From Sphingobacterium micropteri (GTDB lineage: Bacteria > Bacteroidota > Bacteroidia > Sphingobacteriales > Sphingobacteriaceae): a DNA stretch of 64,000 nucleotides. Numbering within the stretch: position 1 is the first letter of the stretch; every line of letters begins with the position of its first letter. The translations under genes were made by a program, and so were the position numbers. Under the pieces are notes generated by a model, which saw only the letters and a program-made list of their open reading frames with translations, had not been told where the DNA came from and did no database searches. This document shows, piece by piece, positions 17,709-28,095 of this stretch. The stretch spans positions 124,001 to 188,000 of the forward strand of contig NZ_JACOIK010000003.1 in NCBI RefSeq assembly GCF_014692515.1, in the 5' to 3' direction.

Positions 17709-19508
17709 ATGTTTAACAAAGTAATGACCGTAACACAACTATTTAAGAAAATACTGCCCTTTACAAAACCCTATAAGAATTTAATTGCTTATACGCTGTT
17801 ATTGACGTTGGTTGGTTCTTTCGCTGCACAGGTGAATGCCTTTATATTAAAATATACGGTAGATACCATTAGTGAGCTTCTGGTCGACAACCAACCGCTA
17901 TCCCAGGGTTTCTATCTGTTGGGTATTATAGCCGTGGTGTTGCTTGGAAAGGAAATCTTGTATACAGCCGTTCAATTTGGACAAAAATTTTATGGGGAGA
18001 AGTTGAGAATTGAGATTGCCCGCGATTTTTCGCACGCCATCATCGAAAAGATATTAACGTATCGAATGGCTTTCTTTACCTCACCCGAGAATGAATCGGG
18101 TAAGCTACAAACGCGTATCGACGCTGGTATAAGCAGCTTGACCAGATTGGTGCAGAACTTTTTTATCGATATTCTTCCGTTGTTCAGCAATGCGATCGTC
18201 GCGTTGGTCTGTATGTTCCTGGCAAACTTTTATGTAGGGTTAGTTGGATTGTTACTGGTGCCTGTCTATTTTTATGTGTCACAACGCCAAGCACGTCGAT
18301 TGTCTGGCTTCCGGAGAAGTATGCGGAAGTATCGTGAAAACAAAAGCAACCAAATTATCAATCTGATTGAATCTATTCTGGTTATAAAGTCATTCGGTAG
18401 AGAGAAAATTGAAGCCGAGCGGCATCGGAAAATTCAATACGATATGACAGAAAACCAGATGGCGACACGTAAAACAAGCTATCTGTTTGAAAGTGTGAAG
18501 AGTTTTATCGAACAAATTGGGGTTGTACTGGTCATTATGCTGACGGCTTATTTTGTATTGAACGAGCAAATGAGCCTGGGTGCCATCATGTTCCATATTC
18601 TGCTTTTCAATAATGTGTCTGCACCTATTCGTCAACTCCATCGTATCTATGATGAAGTAAATGATGCATTAATCTATTCGGAAGGCTTCTTTAGTATTTT
18701 GGAAGAAGAAGAACAGCGCGAACCTACCGGAACCTATCGGCCACATAAAATTAAAGGATTAATTGAAATAAGAAATGTCGATTTTCATTATCCTAACGGA
18801 TTGCAGGCGTTAAAAAATGTGAGTATGGTAGTCCAGCCTAATCAGAATACAGCTTTGGTCGGATTGTCTGGTGCGGGTAAAAGTACGGTTATCAATTTGT
18901 TGGATAAGTTTTATAGCCCTACGAAAGGGCAGATTTTGTTGGATGGTGTAGATCTGGCCGATTATGACACCGCCTATTTGCGTGAACATGTCGGCTTAGT
19001 GTTGCAGAAGAATCATATCTTTAAGGGAAGCATTGCAGAGAATATCCGCTACGGAAAAACGGAAGCAACTATGGATGAAATTATAGAAGCAGCAAAAAAA
19101 GCATATATACACGAGCAGATTCTGGATTTACCCAATGGATATGAGTCGGATGCCCATTTGCTGTCCGGAGGACAGCAGCAACGGATTGCTATCGCACGTC
19201 TCTTCTTGAAAGACCCACCCATTATTTTCTTAGACGAACCGACGGCAAATCTAGATGCAATCGCTACAGAACAGATAAAAAATAGTCTAGATGCTATTAA
19301 AACAGGAAGGACGGTGATTATTGTTTCGCATAGTATTTCGCAGATTATCGATGCTGAACATATTGTCGTGATGGAAAAAGGACAGGTCGTGGAAGACGGT
19401 ACGCACGAAGACTTGTATCCCAACCACAGCGTGTATCATCGTATCTTTACCGCGATGGCCAATAGTTTGAATATAGAGAAGATTACAAAATCCATGCAGA
19501 AGCAGTGA
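17709..19508 (+). CDS. ABC exporter, fused permease and ATPase (MsbA/MDR type)
   Basis: A 599-residue half-transporter. A six-helix membrane domain (about 15-320) precedes a nucleotide-binding domain with Walker A GLSGAGKST near 390, the signature LLSGGQQQR near 487, Walker B PIIFLDEPTAN near 508 and the H-loop VSHSIS near 542. It exports lipids or drugs as a homodimer or heterodimer; the substrate is not determinable. It is divergent from kdsB, which makes an envelope role plausible but unproven. A membrane acyltransferase gene follows. Confidence 0.92.
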   Translation: MFNKVMTVTQLFKKILPFTKPYKNLIAYTLLLTLVGSFAAQVNAFILKYTVDTISELLVDNQPLSQGFYLLGIIAVVLLGKEILYTAVQFGQKFYGEKLRIEIARDFSHAIIEKILTYRMAFFTSPENESGKLQTRIDAGISSLTRLVQNFFIDILPLFSNAIVALVCMFLANFYVGLVGLLLVPVYFYVSQRQARRLSGFRRSMRKYRENKSNQIINLIESILVIKSFGREKIEAERHRKIQYDMTENQMATRKTSYLFESVKSFIEQIGVVLVIMLTAYFVLNEQMSLGAIMFHILLFNNVSAPIRQLHRIYDEVNDALIYSEGFFSILEEEEQREPTGTYRPHKIKGLIEIRNVDFHYPNGLQALKNVSMVVQPNQNTALVGLSGAGKSTVINLLDKFYSPTKGQILLDGVDLADYDTAYLREHVGLVLQKNHIFKGSIAENIRYGKTEATMDEIIEAAKKAYIHEQILDLPNGYESDAHLLSGGQQQRIAIARLFLKDPPIIFLDEPTANLDAIATEQIKNSLDAIKTGRTVIIVSHSISQIIDAEHIVVMEKGQVVEDGTHEDLYPNHSVYHRIFTAMANSLNIEKITKSMQKQ

Positions 19509-19572
19509 TTTTTAGGTCTATTTTTTGCTGTAAAAGGAAAAACAGGTGATTACGTAAGTATTGTTCAACTAT

Positions 19573-20574
19573 ATGTTTTATTCTTTATTAAGATGGTTTG
19601 TGCGCTTAGGATTAAAATGGTATGCGCCGGGGCTGACAGTTAAACATTTGCAGTTGGCTCCATATTCCTATCCCGCTATTGTCCTTGCTAATCATCCAAA
19701 TTCTTTTTTTGATGCCTTGGTAATTGCAGCTTATGCTCCGGTAAAGATTTGTTTTCTTGCCCGGGGAGATGCTTTTAAACATCCGGTAGCCAATATTGTT
19801 CTACGCGGATTATATATGTTGCCCGTCTATAAACGAGGAGATGATGAGGAATCCGGGATCAAAAACGATTTTACATTTGATGAGTGCATGCGACGACTGG
19901 CAGCAGGGCAACATATCCTCCTGTTTCCGGAGGGAAAATCCCGGAATATCTGGGAACTGCAGCCATTTATGAACGGCGGATTGACATCGCTGCTGGAACG
20001 TTCTTATAAGGCAGGATTGCCTGTGCAGATTCAAGCGTATACGTTAAATTATAATTCTTTCCAACATGTACCCAAAGCGATCGAATTGCGTGCATTATCT
20101 CCTTTAGATACGACGGAGTATATCGCTGGTCATCAGATGCGAACAGGTGATGTTATCCAAGATGTACGGAATGATCTTTTGGAAACGATGGTTATGACAC
20201 CATTGGTTGCAAAGCTCCGTTCAAGTAAAGAAACCTATTGGTGGCGTATTCCTGCCAAAATCGGATATTACACACAATTTTGGTTTTACCGGCTGTGGCG
20301 GAATTATATGAAAAAGAAGACAGCGGGAACCATCTTTTACGATTCTCTCCTGTTTGCCGCTCTTTTATTTTCGTATCCGTTATTGGTTTTGTTTTGTAGT
20401 ATCCTTGCTGGGAAGCTGCTCGGTTTTTGGGTGGGAGTGTTCCTCTTTATTTTTTTGCCCGGAACAGCATATGCAATGGCTAGATATCAAGATACGGTAA
20501 CCGAAACGGAAACGAACATTCCTAAGCGAAATTCTTGGAATAACCGAGGAGAGGCCGGCGAGAAAGTTCAGTAA
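19573..20574 (+). CDS. PlsC-like 1-acyl-glycerol-phosphate acyltransferase family membrane protein
   Basis: A 333-residue enzyme using ATG 19573; the frame also allows TTG 19561. The acyltransferase motifs are NHPNSFFD (HX4D) near 38, ARGDAFKHP near 65, and FPEGKS near 121. Two hydrophobic segments at about 255-305 anchor the C-terminus. It probably acylates a glycerolipid or another envelope substrate. It is longer than classical PlsC, as is common for Bacteroidota members. The last 7 bases overlap the convergent serine-hydrolase gene. Confidence 0.85.
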   Translation: MFYSLLRWFVRLGLKWYAPGLTVKHLQLAPYSYPAIVLANHPNSFFDALVIAAYAPVKICFLARGDAFKHPVANIVLRGLYMLPVYKRGDDEESGIKNDFTFDECMRRLAAGQHILLFPEGKSRNIWELQPFMNGGLTSLLERSYKAGLPVQIQAYTLNYNSFQHVPKAIELRALSPLDTTEYIAGHQMRTGDVIQDVRNDLLETMVMTPLVAKLRSSKETYWWRIPAKIGYYTQFWFYRLWRNYMKKKTAGTIFYDSLLFAALLFSYPLLVLFCSILAGKLLGFWVGVFLFIFLPGTAYAMARYQDTVTETETNIPKRNSWNNRGEAGEKVQ

Positions 20575-21674
20575 GAATCCGCGATTTGTGTGATAAACTT
20601 ATCCCAGTTTACTTTACTTGTTTTTTCCCCTAGTCGGACGATAATAAGATGTTTATGAGGATCAACAAAAATATATTGTCCTAATATACCCTTTGCATAG
20701 AATTGTTTTGCATTTTTTGTGAGCCACCACTGATATTGGTAAAAAGGCGCACTATGATCAGCTGTGTCTAAGCGGATAGATTCTTTTACCCATTGTTCTG
20801 GAACGATTTGTTTTCCATTCCAATTTCCGTTGTGTAGATACAGCCGTCCTAACTTAGCAAAATCTCTTGCACGGGCATTGAGGCAACAAAAGGTTTTTTC
20901 CAGTCCGTCTTTTTTTCTGTCGAGGCTCCATGTGGCCTCGTATTCCATCCCCAGTGGTTTCCAAATCTTTTCTTCTAGATAAGAACTAATGGTTTGGTTT
21001 TCTAAAGCTCTTTCCAATACCAGTCCGAGAAGTTGGGTTGTTCCACTGGTATAGTCAAACTTTTCACCGGGTATATCTTTCAATTTCAGCTTATTAATGG
21101 CCTTACGTAAATTCGTGCCATAGTAAAAAGTAGCTGCATGCCCAAAAGGATTGGTATAGCTTTCGTTGAAATCAAGCCCAGAAGTCATTTGCAACAAGTG
21201 TTTTATGGTGACAGTTTCAAATCCCTTCCGTTTTAATTCAGGGATATAGTTGGTGATAGGATCATCTACAGATTGAATTTTTCCATCTTCAATAGCAATG
21301 CCGATGAGCATTGATAGAACGGACTTTGCCATGGAGAAAGAGGCTACTATAGATTCATCATCATATTTGTTGAAATATTTTTCATATTGAATACTATCAT
21401 TTTGTATAACCAAAAACGCTACAGTTTTGGTGTACTCCAAATACGTGTCAAAAGATACATTTCCTTCCGCTATTTCGATACCTTTAAGCAGTTTAGGCTG
21501 TTGAGCTGCAGGAAAGATGAAAGGAGAGGGTGTGGTTTCTATCGTCCGGTAAGGGAATATTTTGTGATCGGTGATGTTAGCGAAGTTATAGAACACAAAT
21601 CTTCCTAGCTTGCACGATTGAAAAAGTAGTACGCATAAAAGCAGAAAACAGATGATTTTGGCTGTACTTTTCAT
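20568..21674 (-). CDS. Beta-lactamase-family serine hydrolase, lipoprotein
   Basis: A 368-residue class C beta-lactamase-like (esterase/peptidase) enzyme. The lipobox LFQSC puts the lipid at Cys21. The active site SxxK is SMAKSVL near 114 and the second motif YTS occurs in FDYTSGTTQL near 203. The LLQMTSGLDFNE block is typical of this family. It is likely periplasmic or outer-membrane bound. True antibiotic hydrolysis is not implied. Confidence 0.9.
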   Translation of the reverse strand: MKSTAKIICFLLLCVLLFQSCKLGRFVFYNFANITDHKIFPYRTIETTPSPFIFPAAQQPKLLKGIEIAEGNVSFDTYLEYTKTVAFLVIQNDSIQYEKYFNKYDDESIVASFSMAKSVLSMLIGIAIEDGKIQSVDDPITNYIPELKRKGFETVTIKHLLQMTSGLDFNESYTNPFGHAATFYYGTNLRKAINKLKLKDIPGEKFDYTSGTTQLLGLVLERALENQTISSYLEEKIWKPLGMEYEATWSLDRKKDGLEKTFCCLNARARDFAKLGRLYLHNGNWNGKQIVPEQWVKESIRLDTADHSAPFYQYQWWLTKNAKQFYAKGILGQYIFVDPHKHLIIVRLGEKTSKVNWDKFITQIADSY

Positions 21675-21717
21675 AAAATCTATTGCACGAGGTTTACCTT
21701 TTATATTCTTCTAATAT

Positions 21718-21745
21718 ACAAAAAAGACCCGCCAATTGGCGGGTC
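21718..21745 (-). terminator. Terminator of purL
   Basis: A perfect palindrome: GACCCGCC / GGCGGGTC (21726-21745) with an AATT centre. It is followed on the minus strand by a T-run and lies just behind the purL stop. Confidence 0.85.
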
Positions 21746-21752
21746 GAATGTA

Positions 21753-24700
21753 TTATTTATTTTTTTCACACCACTTACGTGCATTCACGAAAGCTTCTAA
21801 CCACGGGGTAACCTCATCCCGTCTGTCAGCAGGATAGTATGCCCAATTCCATTGGAAGATAGAACGTTCGATATGTGGCATCGTTACAAGGTGACGCCCC
21901 GTCTTATCACAAAGCATAGCGGTGTTAAAATCTGATCCATTTGGATTATGCGGGTATTGTTCGTAAGCATATTTAGCCACGATGTTGTATTGGTCTTCGC
22001 TGTGTGGGAGGTTAAACTTACCTTCACCGTGCGAAATCCATACACCCAATGTGCTCCCTGCCAAAGTAGATAACATAATGGAGTTGTTATCTTGTATTTT
22101 TACCGAAGCAAAACTAGATTCGTGTTTTTGCGATGTATTGTGGAGCATTTTTCCATGCACGTCGTGATCCGGATTGATAAGTTCCAATTCCATGAACAAC
22201 TGGCAACCATTACAGATGCCGACAGACATCGTGTCTGGGCGCGCAAAGAAGTTCTCCAAAGCCTTTTTCGCCTTCTCATTATAAAGAAAAGCTCCGGCCC
22301 AACCTTTTGCTGAGCCCAATACATCTGAATTGGAGAAACCGCCTACCGTACCGATAAATTGAATGTCTTCTAGTGTTTCGCGACCTGAAATCAAGTCGGT
22401 CATGTGGACATCCTTTACGTCAAAACCAGCTAGATACATCGCGTTGGCCATTTCTCTTTCGGAATTTGAACCTTTTTCCCGGATGATAGCTGCTTTTGGC
22501 CTTGTCGTCCCATCTGCTGCACGTACGGGCTTTTTACCATCAAATTGCGATGGAAAAACCACCTTTATCGGTTGATTTTTATAGTTGTTATAGCGCTCCT
22601 GCGCCATGCCGTTTTTAGATTGTTTGCTATCCAATAAAAACGAAGTTTTGAACCATATATCGCGGGTTTCCACGACGTCAAATGTAAATTCCTCTGCATT
22701 GTTTTTGAAAGATACAGCTGTTCCGTTGATCGCCTTTCCGATTTTCACCGCTTGTACGCCTGCTTGGGATAATGCCGTTTCAAGAGCAGCGTCATCTTTT
22801 GCCTGCAATACGACAGCAATATTTTCGTTGAACAATGCTTTAACCGTATCCGCTTCGCCTAATTCACTTAAATCGTATTGTGCCGCTAAATTAACATCCG
22901 CGAACGTCATCTCCAATAAGGTGGTAATTAACCCGCCCGATCCTACATCATGCCCTGCAGCTACATAGCCTGATAGGATGGCTTCCTGTATAGCGTTGAA
23001 TGCCTTTTTAAAATAATCCGCATCTTGGATGGTTGGTGCTTCCTTACCGATCCTATTGTTTATCTGTGCAAAAGAAGAACCACCTAATTTGAATGCGTCC
23101 TGCGATAGATTGATATAATAAATAGAACCTGCATTTTTTGATAATACCGGCTCAATTACCTTATGGATGTTGGTACAGTTACCTGCTGCCGAGATAATCA
23201 ATGTACCTGGCGCAATGACGTTTTCGCCATTTGGGTATTTTTGTTTCATCGATAGCGAATCCTTCCCTGTAGGAATGTTGATACCCAAAGCGATAGCAAA
23301 ATCCGAACAACCTTTTACAGCTTCGTACAAACGCGCATCTTCACCCTCGTTGTTACATGGCCACATCCAGTTTGCCGAAAGTGATACGCCAGCCAAACCA
23401 TTTTTGATAGGTGCGAATACCAAGTTAGAGAGCGCTTCAGCGATAGCGTTGCGAGAACCTGCAACAGGATCAACTAGTGCTGTCAATGGAGAATGGCCTA
23501 TGGAAGTTGCTATACCTTCTGTCGAAGTGTAATCCAATGCCATAACACCCACATTGTTTAATGGAAGTTGTAAAGGACCGGCACATTGTTGTTTGGCAAC
23601 ACGGCCGCCAACACAACGATCCACTTTATTTGTCAACCAGTCTTTAGAGGCGACCGCTTCCAATTGCAGTAGTTGTCTCAAATAGGTAGGCACCTCATTA
23701 ACATCGTAAGAAAGGTCCGCATATTGACGATCGATTTTGCTGTCGTTCATCACCGTTTTTGGTGAAGAACCAAAAAAGTCTGCTAAATCGTAATCCATTG
23801 GTTTTTCTCCCGTGGATTTCGATTGAAACGTAAAACGATGATCTCCCGTCACATCCCCTACGGCATACATCGGGGCACGTTCCCGATCCGCTACCTTTTT
23901 CAGCGTTTCTATATCTTTATCCGCGATGACCAAGCCCATACGCTCCTGGGATTCATTACCGATAATTTCTTTTGCCGATAGTGTTGGGTCACCAACAGGC
24001 AATTTATCCATATCGATTAATCCACCAGTTTCTTCCACCAGTTCGGACAAACAATTAAGGTGTCCGCCAGCACCATGGTCATGAATCGAAACAATGGGGT
24101 TGTTGTCCGACTCTACAAAAGCACGGATCGCATTTGCCGCGCGTTTTTGCATTTCCGGGTTGGAACGTTGGATGGCATTCAGTTCGATACCCGAACCAAA
24201 AGCACCTGTTTCGGCAGAGGATACCGCTGCTCCCCCCATTCCGATACGATAGTTTTCACCCCCGAGAATAACAATTTTATCACCTGTTTTTGGGGTATGT
24301 TTTTTCGCTTGGTCGGCTTTACCATAACCTACACCACCGGCTTGCATAATGACTTTATCATAGCCTAATTTTCTACCTTCTTCTTCGTGCTCAAAAGTTA
24401 GTACGGAGCCAGCGATCAAAGGCTGTCCGAATTTATTACCAAAATCCGAAGCACCGTTAGACGCTTTAATTAGGATATCCATTGGCGTTTGGTACAACCA
24501 TTGGCGTTCCTCCATGCCATTTTCCCAAGGTTTTTTCTGAGCTGACCCGAAGAATCTGTCCTGCGCAGTATCCGTTTCAAGGCGCGAATATGCAGTCATA
24601 TAGACAGCGGTACCAGCTAAAGGTAACGCTCCTTGGCCGCCAGCCAATCGGTCGCGAATTTCACCACCCGAGCCGGTAGCGGCACCGGCAAATGGTTCTA

Positions 24701-25463
24701 CAGTTGTCGGAAAGTTATGGGTTTCGGCTTTAAGTGAAAGTACCGATTCATATACCTTTTCTTCGTAGAAGTCCGGTTTATCTGCCGATTTTGGGGCGAA
24801 CTGGGTCACTTTAGGCCCTTTGACGAACGCTACGTTATCTTTATAGGCCGAAACAATTTCGTTCGGATGGGTTTCGGAAGTTTTTCTGATCAGCTTGAAT
24901 AGGGAGGCAGGTTGCTCTTCACCATCAATGATAAAGGTTCCGTTAAATATCTTGTGCCGGCAATGTTCCGAATTTGCCTGTGAAAAAGCAAAAACTTCAG
25001 AATCCGTCAGTTTACGTCCGATTTTCCCCGAAAGGTTATTCAAATAATCTACTTCTTCCGAGTTCAAAGCTAAACCTTCTGATTTGTTGTAAGTATCAAT
25101 ATCGTCAATTTCCAAAATAGGTTCTGGCTGAATATTGATCGTATACATATCTTGTGTTAATACGGCATATTTCTGCGAAATCATCGGGTCGAAATCCGTA
25201 AAGCTTTCATCCACCGGATAAAATTCTTCGATTCGGATAATCCCTTGAATCCCCATGTTTTGTGTGATTTCAACGGCATTGGTACTCCACGGGGTCACCA
25301 TCGCAGCACGAGGGCCGACATAATAGTTGTTTAACGTCTGTTGGTCAAGCTTTTCAGCCTTTCCAAAGAGCCAATTTAATCTGGAAATATCTTCTGTCGA
25401 TAAGTCGTTTTGGGTTTGCACACCATACACGGTGTGGCTTGGGTTCACAAAGAAATGAATCAT
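21753..25463 (-). CDS. purL: Phosphoribosylformylglycinamidine synthase (long form)
   Basis: A 1236-residue single-chain FGAR amidotransferase of purine synthesis. Order: N-terminal PurS-like domain (about 1-150), synthetase halves with SQANSEHCRHKIF near 185, KAETHNFPTTVEPF near 260 and GSGGLITTLLEMTF near 855, then a glutaminase domain with nucleophile Cys in VGICNGCQLFMELE near 1115 and the catalytic HGEGKF near 1180. The frame runs to TTG 25505, but ATG 25463 gives MIHFFVNPSHTVYGV, a natural start. TATATTTG at 25503-25510 (-) fits a -7 element. Confidence 0.98.
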   Translation of the reverse strand: MIHFFVNPSHTVYGVQTQNDLSTEDISRLNWLFGKAEKLDQQTLNNYYVGPRAAMVTPWSTNAVEITQNMGIQGIIRIEEFYPVDESFTDFDPMISQKYAVLTQDMYTINIQPEPILEIDDIDTYNKSEGLALNSEEVDYLNNLSGKIGRKLTDSEVFAFSQANSEHCRHKIFNGTFIIDGEEQPASLFKLIRKTSETHPNEIVSAYKDNVAFVKGPKVTQFAPKSADKPDFYEEKVYESVLSLKAETHNFPTTVEPFAGAATGSGGEIRDRLAGGQGALPLAGTAVYMTAYSRLETDTAQDRFFGSAQKKPWENGMEERQWLYQTPMDILIKASNGASDFGNKFGQPLIAGSVLTFEHEEEGRKLGYDKVIMQAGGVGYGKADQAKKHTPKTGDKIVILGGENYRIGMGGAAVSSAETGAFGSGIELNAIQRSNPEMQKRAANAIRAFVESDNNPIVSIHDHGAGGHLNCLSELVEETGGLIDMDKLPVGDPTLSAKEIIGNESQERMGLVIADKDIETLKKVADRERAPMYAVGDVTGDHRFTFQSKSTGEKPMDYDLADFFGSSPKTVMNDSKIDRQYADLSYDVNEVPTYLRQLLQLEAVASKDWLTNKVDRCVGGRVAKQQCAGPLQLPLNNVGVMALDYTSTEGIATSIGHSPLTALVDPVAGSRNAIAEALSNLVFAPIKNGLAGVSLSANWMWPCNNEGEDARLYEAVKGCSDFAIALGINIPTGKDSLSMKQKYPNGENVIAPGTLIISAAGNCTNIHKVIEPVLSKNAGSIYYINLSQDAFKLGGSSFAQINNRIGKEAPTIQDADYFKKAFNAIQEAILSGYVAAGHDVGSGGLITTLLEMTFADVNLAAQYDLSELGEADTVKALFNENIAVVLQAKDDAALETALSQAGVQAVKIGKAINGTAVSFKNNAEEFTFDVVETRDIWFKTSFLLDSKQSKNGMAQERYNNYKNQPIKVVFPSQFDGKKPVRAADGTTRPKAAIIREKGSNSEREMANAMYLAGFDVKDVHMTDLISGRETLEDIQFIGTVGGFSNSDVLGSAKGWAGAFLYNEKAKKALENFFARPDTMSVGICNGCQLFMELELINPDHDVHGKMLHNTSQKHESSFASVKIQDNNSIMLSTLAGSTLGVWISHGEGKFNLPHSEDQYNIVAKYAYEQYPHNPNGSDFNTAMLCDKTGRHLVTMPHIERSIFQWNWAYYPADRRDEVTPWLEAFVNARKWCEKNK

Positions 25464-25571
25464 TACTAATGGTGTATTTTGAACGTTCTTCAAATCAAAG
25501 TACAAATATACGGAGTATTTTAGTAATGTAGCATATCTTTACTGCTATTTCCAATAACACGTATATTTTAC

Positions 25572-25579
25572 TATTTTTG
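25572..25579 (+). promoter_or_regulatory. Candidate -7 element of the E1 fusion gene
   Basis: TATTTTTG matches TAnnTTTG, 20 bases before ATG 25600. No convincing -33 is seen. Confidence 0.45.
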
Positions 25580-25599
25580 CTGAAACCATCGGTTAAAAC

Positions 25600-28017
25600 A
25601 TGTCTAATATCACCATGAATATAAACAGTGATTTTGAAACGTCGAAAATCAGTTTTGACGATTTTCGCGAAATCATTTTAAACGATTATAGATTAGCGGT
25701 TGAAAGCCGCATTGCAAGTCTGTCGGGTCGCAAAGAGGTGTTAACTGGAAAGGCAAAATTCGGCGTGTTTGGTGATGGTAAAGAGATCGCGCAAATTGCG
25801 CTCGCTAAAGTATTCCAACCCGGCGACTGGCGTTCGGGATATTACCGAGATCAGACATTTGCCTTCGCCTCAGGTATATCTAATGTTTATCATTTCTTCT
25901 CACAATTATATGCTAACCCTAACTTAGAAGCGGATATATCGTCTGGCGGACGGCAGATGAACTGCCATTTTTCTACACAGCTGCTTGACGAGGACGGGAA
26001 CTGGTTAAACCAAACAGAACAGAAGAACTCAGCTTCTGACATTTCGACCACAGGCGGACAAATGTCGCGTATCATGGGCTTAGGCTTAGCGTCTAAATTG
26101 TACAAAGAAAATCGGAGTCTGGATCATTTAACCTACTTTTCTCACGGGGGAAAAGAAGTTGTTTTTTGTACTGTTGGTAATGCCTCTACATCGGAAGGTG
26201 TATTTTGGGAGACAGTGAATGCGGCTGCCGTAAAGCAGATTCCAGTTGTTATTTCCGTCTGGGATGATGGATATGGTATATCGGTCCCGAATGAAGTACA
26301 AACAACGAAAGCCGACATCTCTGAAGCATTGAAGGGTTTTCAACGTGATGGTGATGGAAATGGTATGGAAATATTTAAAGTACGTGGTTGGGATTATCCG
26401 GCTTTATGCGAGGTTTATGAGCAGGCAGCGCGCTATGCGCGAGAAGAACATGTGCCATGTCTTGTTCATGTGACGGAATTGACACAACCGCAAGGACATT
26501 CTACATCCGGCTCGCATGAACGCTACAAATCTGCCGAACGTCTAACGTGGGAAGAAGCGTTCGATTGTAACCTGAAAATGCGCGAGTGGTTATTGCAATC
26601 CGGTATTGCTCAAGAAGAAGAATTGATAGAACTGGAAAAAGAAGCCAAAGATTTTGTGCGTCGAGAACAGCGGCGTGCGTGGGCTGATTATCATAAAACA
26701 CTGCAAGTCGATCTGGATGAAGCGATAACGTTGTTGTCCGCGATTGGAAACCCCGTGGTTGATGTGCCGTTAAAAACCCTGCAATCGTTAGCTGAACCGT
26801 CGTTAAAAGAAATTTACAGTAATGTAAGAAGAGCTATCCGCGACTTACGTGGTATAGATTCGCCTGAAAAAGATGTGTTGATGACTTGGTATGCCCAGAA
26901 GCAGGAACAAAATTTTGATCGTTATAACGATAAACTGTTTACGGATACCGCTGATTCTCCTTTGAAAAAGGAGGATATAGTTGCGCATTATGAACAGGAT
27001 GTCGCCATGGTGGATGGGAGAGAGGTATTGAATGCCTGTTTTGAAGCGAATTTTAGACGTGATGAACGCATAGTCGCATTTGGGGAAGATGTAGGGAAAA
27101 TAGGGGATGTTAATCAAGGTTTTGCCGGATTGCAGGAACAGTTTGGCGAACTACGTATTTTTGATACTGGCATTCGTGAATCGGCTATTATCGGTAAGGG
27201 TATTGGCTTGGCATTGCGTGGTTTACGCCCTATCGCTGAAATCCAATATCTTGATTATTTGATCTATGCAATGCCGGTATTAAGTGATGATTTGGCCTGT
27301 TTGAGCTATCGTACGAAAGGAACACAGAAGGCGCCTGTTATTATTCGTACCCGAGGCCACCGGTTAGAGGGTATCTGGCATTCGGGTTCACCGATGACGG
27401 TACTGCTAGGTGGACTCCGTGGTTTGCATATTTGTGTGCCGCGTAATATGACACAGGCGGCTGGTATGTATAACACACTGTTACGTTCGGATGAACCGGC
27501 TGTTATGATCGAGTGCTTGAATGGCTACCGGTTGAAAGAAAAAATGCCGTCCAATATTGGGGAGTTCATGATCCCCATTGGTATAGCGGAACAGATACGC
27601 GAGGGAAGGGACATTACCGTGGTGTCGTATGGAGCAACTTTGCGTGTCGTGCAGGAAGCTGCTATTGAACTGGAAAAATTAGGAATTTCTATAGAGATTA
27701 TTGATGCACAATGTTTACAGCCCTTTGACCGCACGGAGATCTGCCGTCAATCGTTGGAGAAAACAAATAAGCTATTGGTCGTAGACGAAGATATGCCGGG
27801 CGGAGCAGCAGCATTTATTACGCAGGAGATATTGGAAAAGCAAAATGGGTATTATCTATTGGATGGTCAGCCCAGAACGCTTACGGCTAAAGCTAACCGT
27901 CCGCCGTATGGATCGGATGGCGATTATTTCACAAAGCCATCTGTGGATGATGTGGTAGAACTGGCTTACGAAATGATGAGTGAATATAGCGAAAACGCAT
28001 TTCCGAGGTTATTTTAA
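25600..28017 (+). CDS. 2-oxoacid (branched-chain/pyruvate type) dehydrogenase E1, alpha-beta fusion
   Basis: An 805-residue thiamine-diphosphate enzyme carrying both E1 subunits on one chain. The alpha half (about 1-400) has GNASTSEGVFWETVN...WDDGYGISV near 197-235, the TPP/Mg motif region. The beta half (about 465-805) has VAFGEDVGKIGDVNQG near 490, TGIRESAIIGKGIGLAL near 525, and the C-terminal VVDEDMPGGAAAF. It decarboxylates a 2-oxoacid and passes the acyl group to an E2 lipoyl protein; E2 and E3 are not nearby. Fused E1 of this kind is common in Bacteroidota. Substrate preference (branched-chain versus pyruvate) cannot be decided here. Confidence 0.93.
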   Translation: MSNITMNINSDFETSKISFDDFREIILNDYRLAVESRIASLSGRKEVLTGKAKFGVFGDGKEIAQIALAKVFQPGDWRSGYYRDQTFAFASGISNVYHFFSQLYANPNLEADISSGGRQMNCHFSTQLLDEDGNWLNQTEQKNSASDISTTGGQMSRIMGLGLASKLYKENRSLDHLTYFSHGGKEVVFCTVGNASTSEGVFWETVNAAAVKQIPVVISVWDDGYGISVPNEVQTTKADISEALKGFQRDGDGNGMEIFKVRGWDYPALCEVYEQAARYAREEHVPCLVHVTELTQPQGHSTSGSHERYKSAERLTWEEAFDCNLKMREWLLQSGIAQEEELIELEKEAKDFVRREQRRAWADYHKTLQVDLDEAITLLSAIGNPVVDVPLKTLQSLAEPSLKEIYSNVRRAIRDLRGIDSPEKDVLMTWYAQKQEQNFDRYNDKLFTDTADSPLKKEDIVAHYEQDVAMVDGREVLNACFEANFRRDERIVAFGEDVGKIGDVNQGFAGLQEQFGELRIFDTGIRESAIIGKGIGLALRGLRPIAEIQYLDYLIYAMPVLSDDLACLSYRTKGTQKAPVIIRTRGHRLEGIWHSGSPMTVLLGGLRGLHICVPRNMTQAAGMYNTLLRSDEPAVMIECLNGYRLKEKMPSNIGEFMIPIGIAEQIREGRDITVVSYGATLRVVQEAAIELEKLGISIEIIDAQCLQPFDRTEICRQSLEKTNKLLVVDEDMPGGAAAFITQEILEKQNGYYLLDGQPRTLTAKANRPPYGSDGDYFTKPSVDDVVELAYEMMSEYSENAFPRLF

Positions 28018-28020
28018 ATA

Positions 28021-28060
28021 AATAGCAGTTACTATTTGTTAAATAGTAACTGCTATTTTT
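28021..28060. terminator. Bidirectional terminator between E1 fusion gene and aroC
   Basis: A 17-bp stem: 28021-28037 pairs with 28041-28057 around GTT, followed by T. It serves the two convergent genes. Confidence 0.85.
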
Positions 28061-28095
28061 AGATAATGATAATTTGTTATTTTATCTTATCAGCA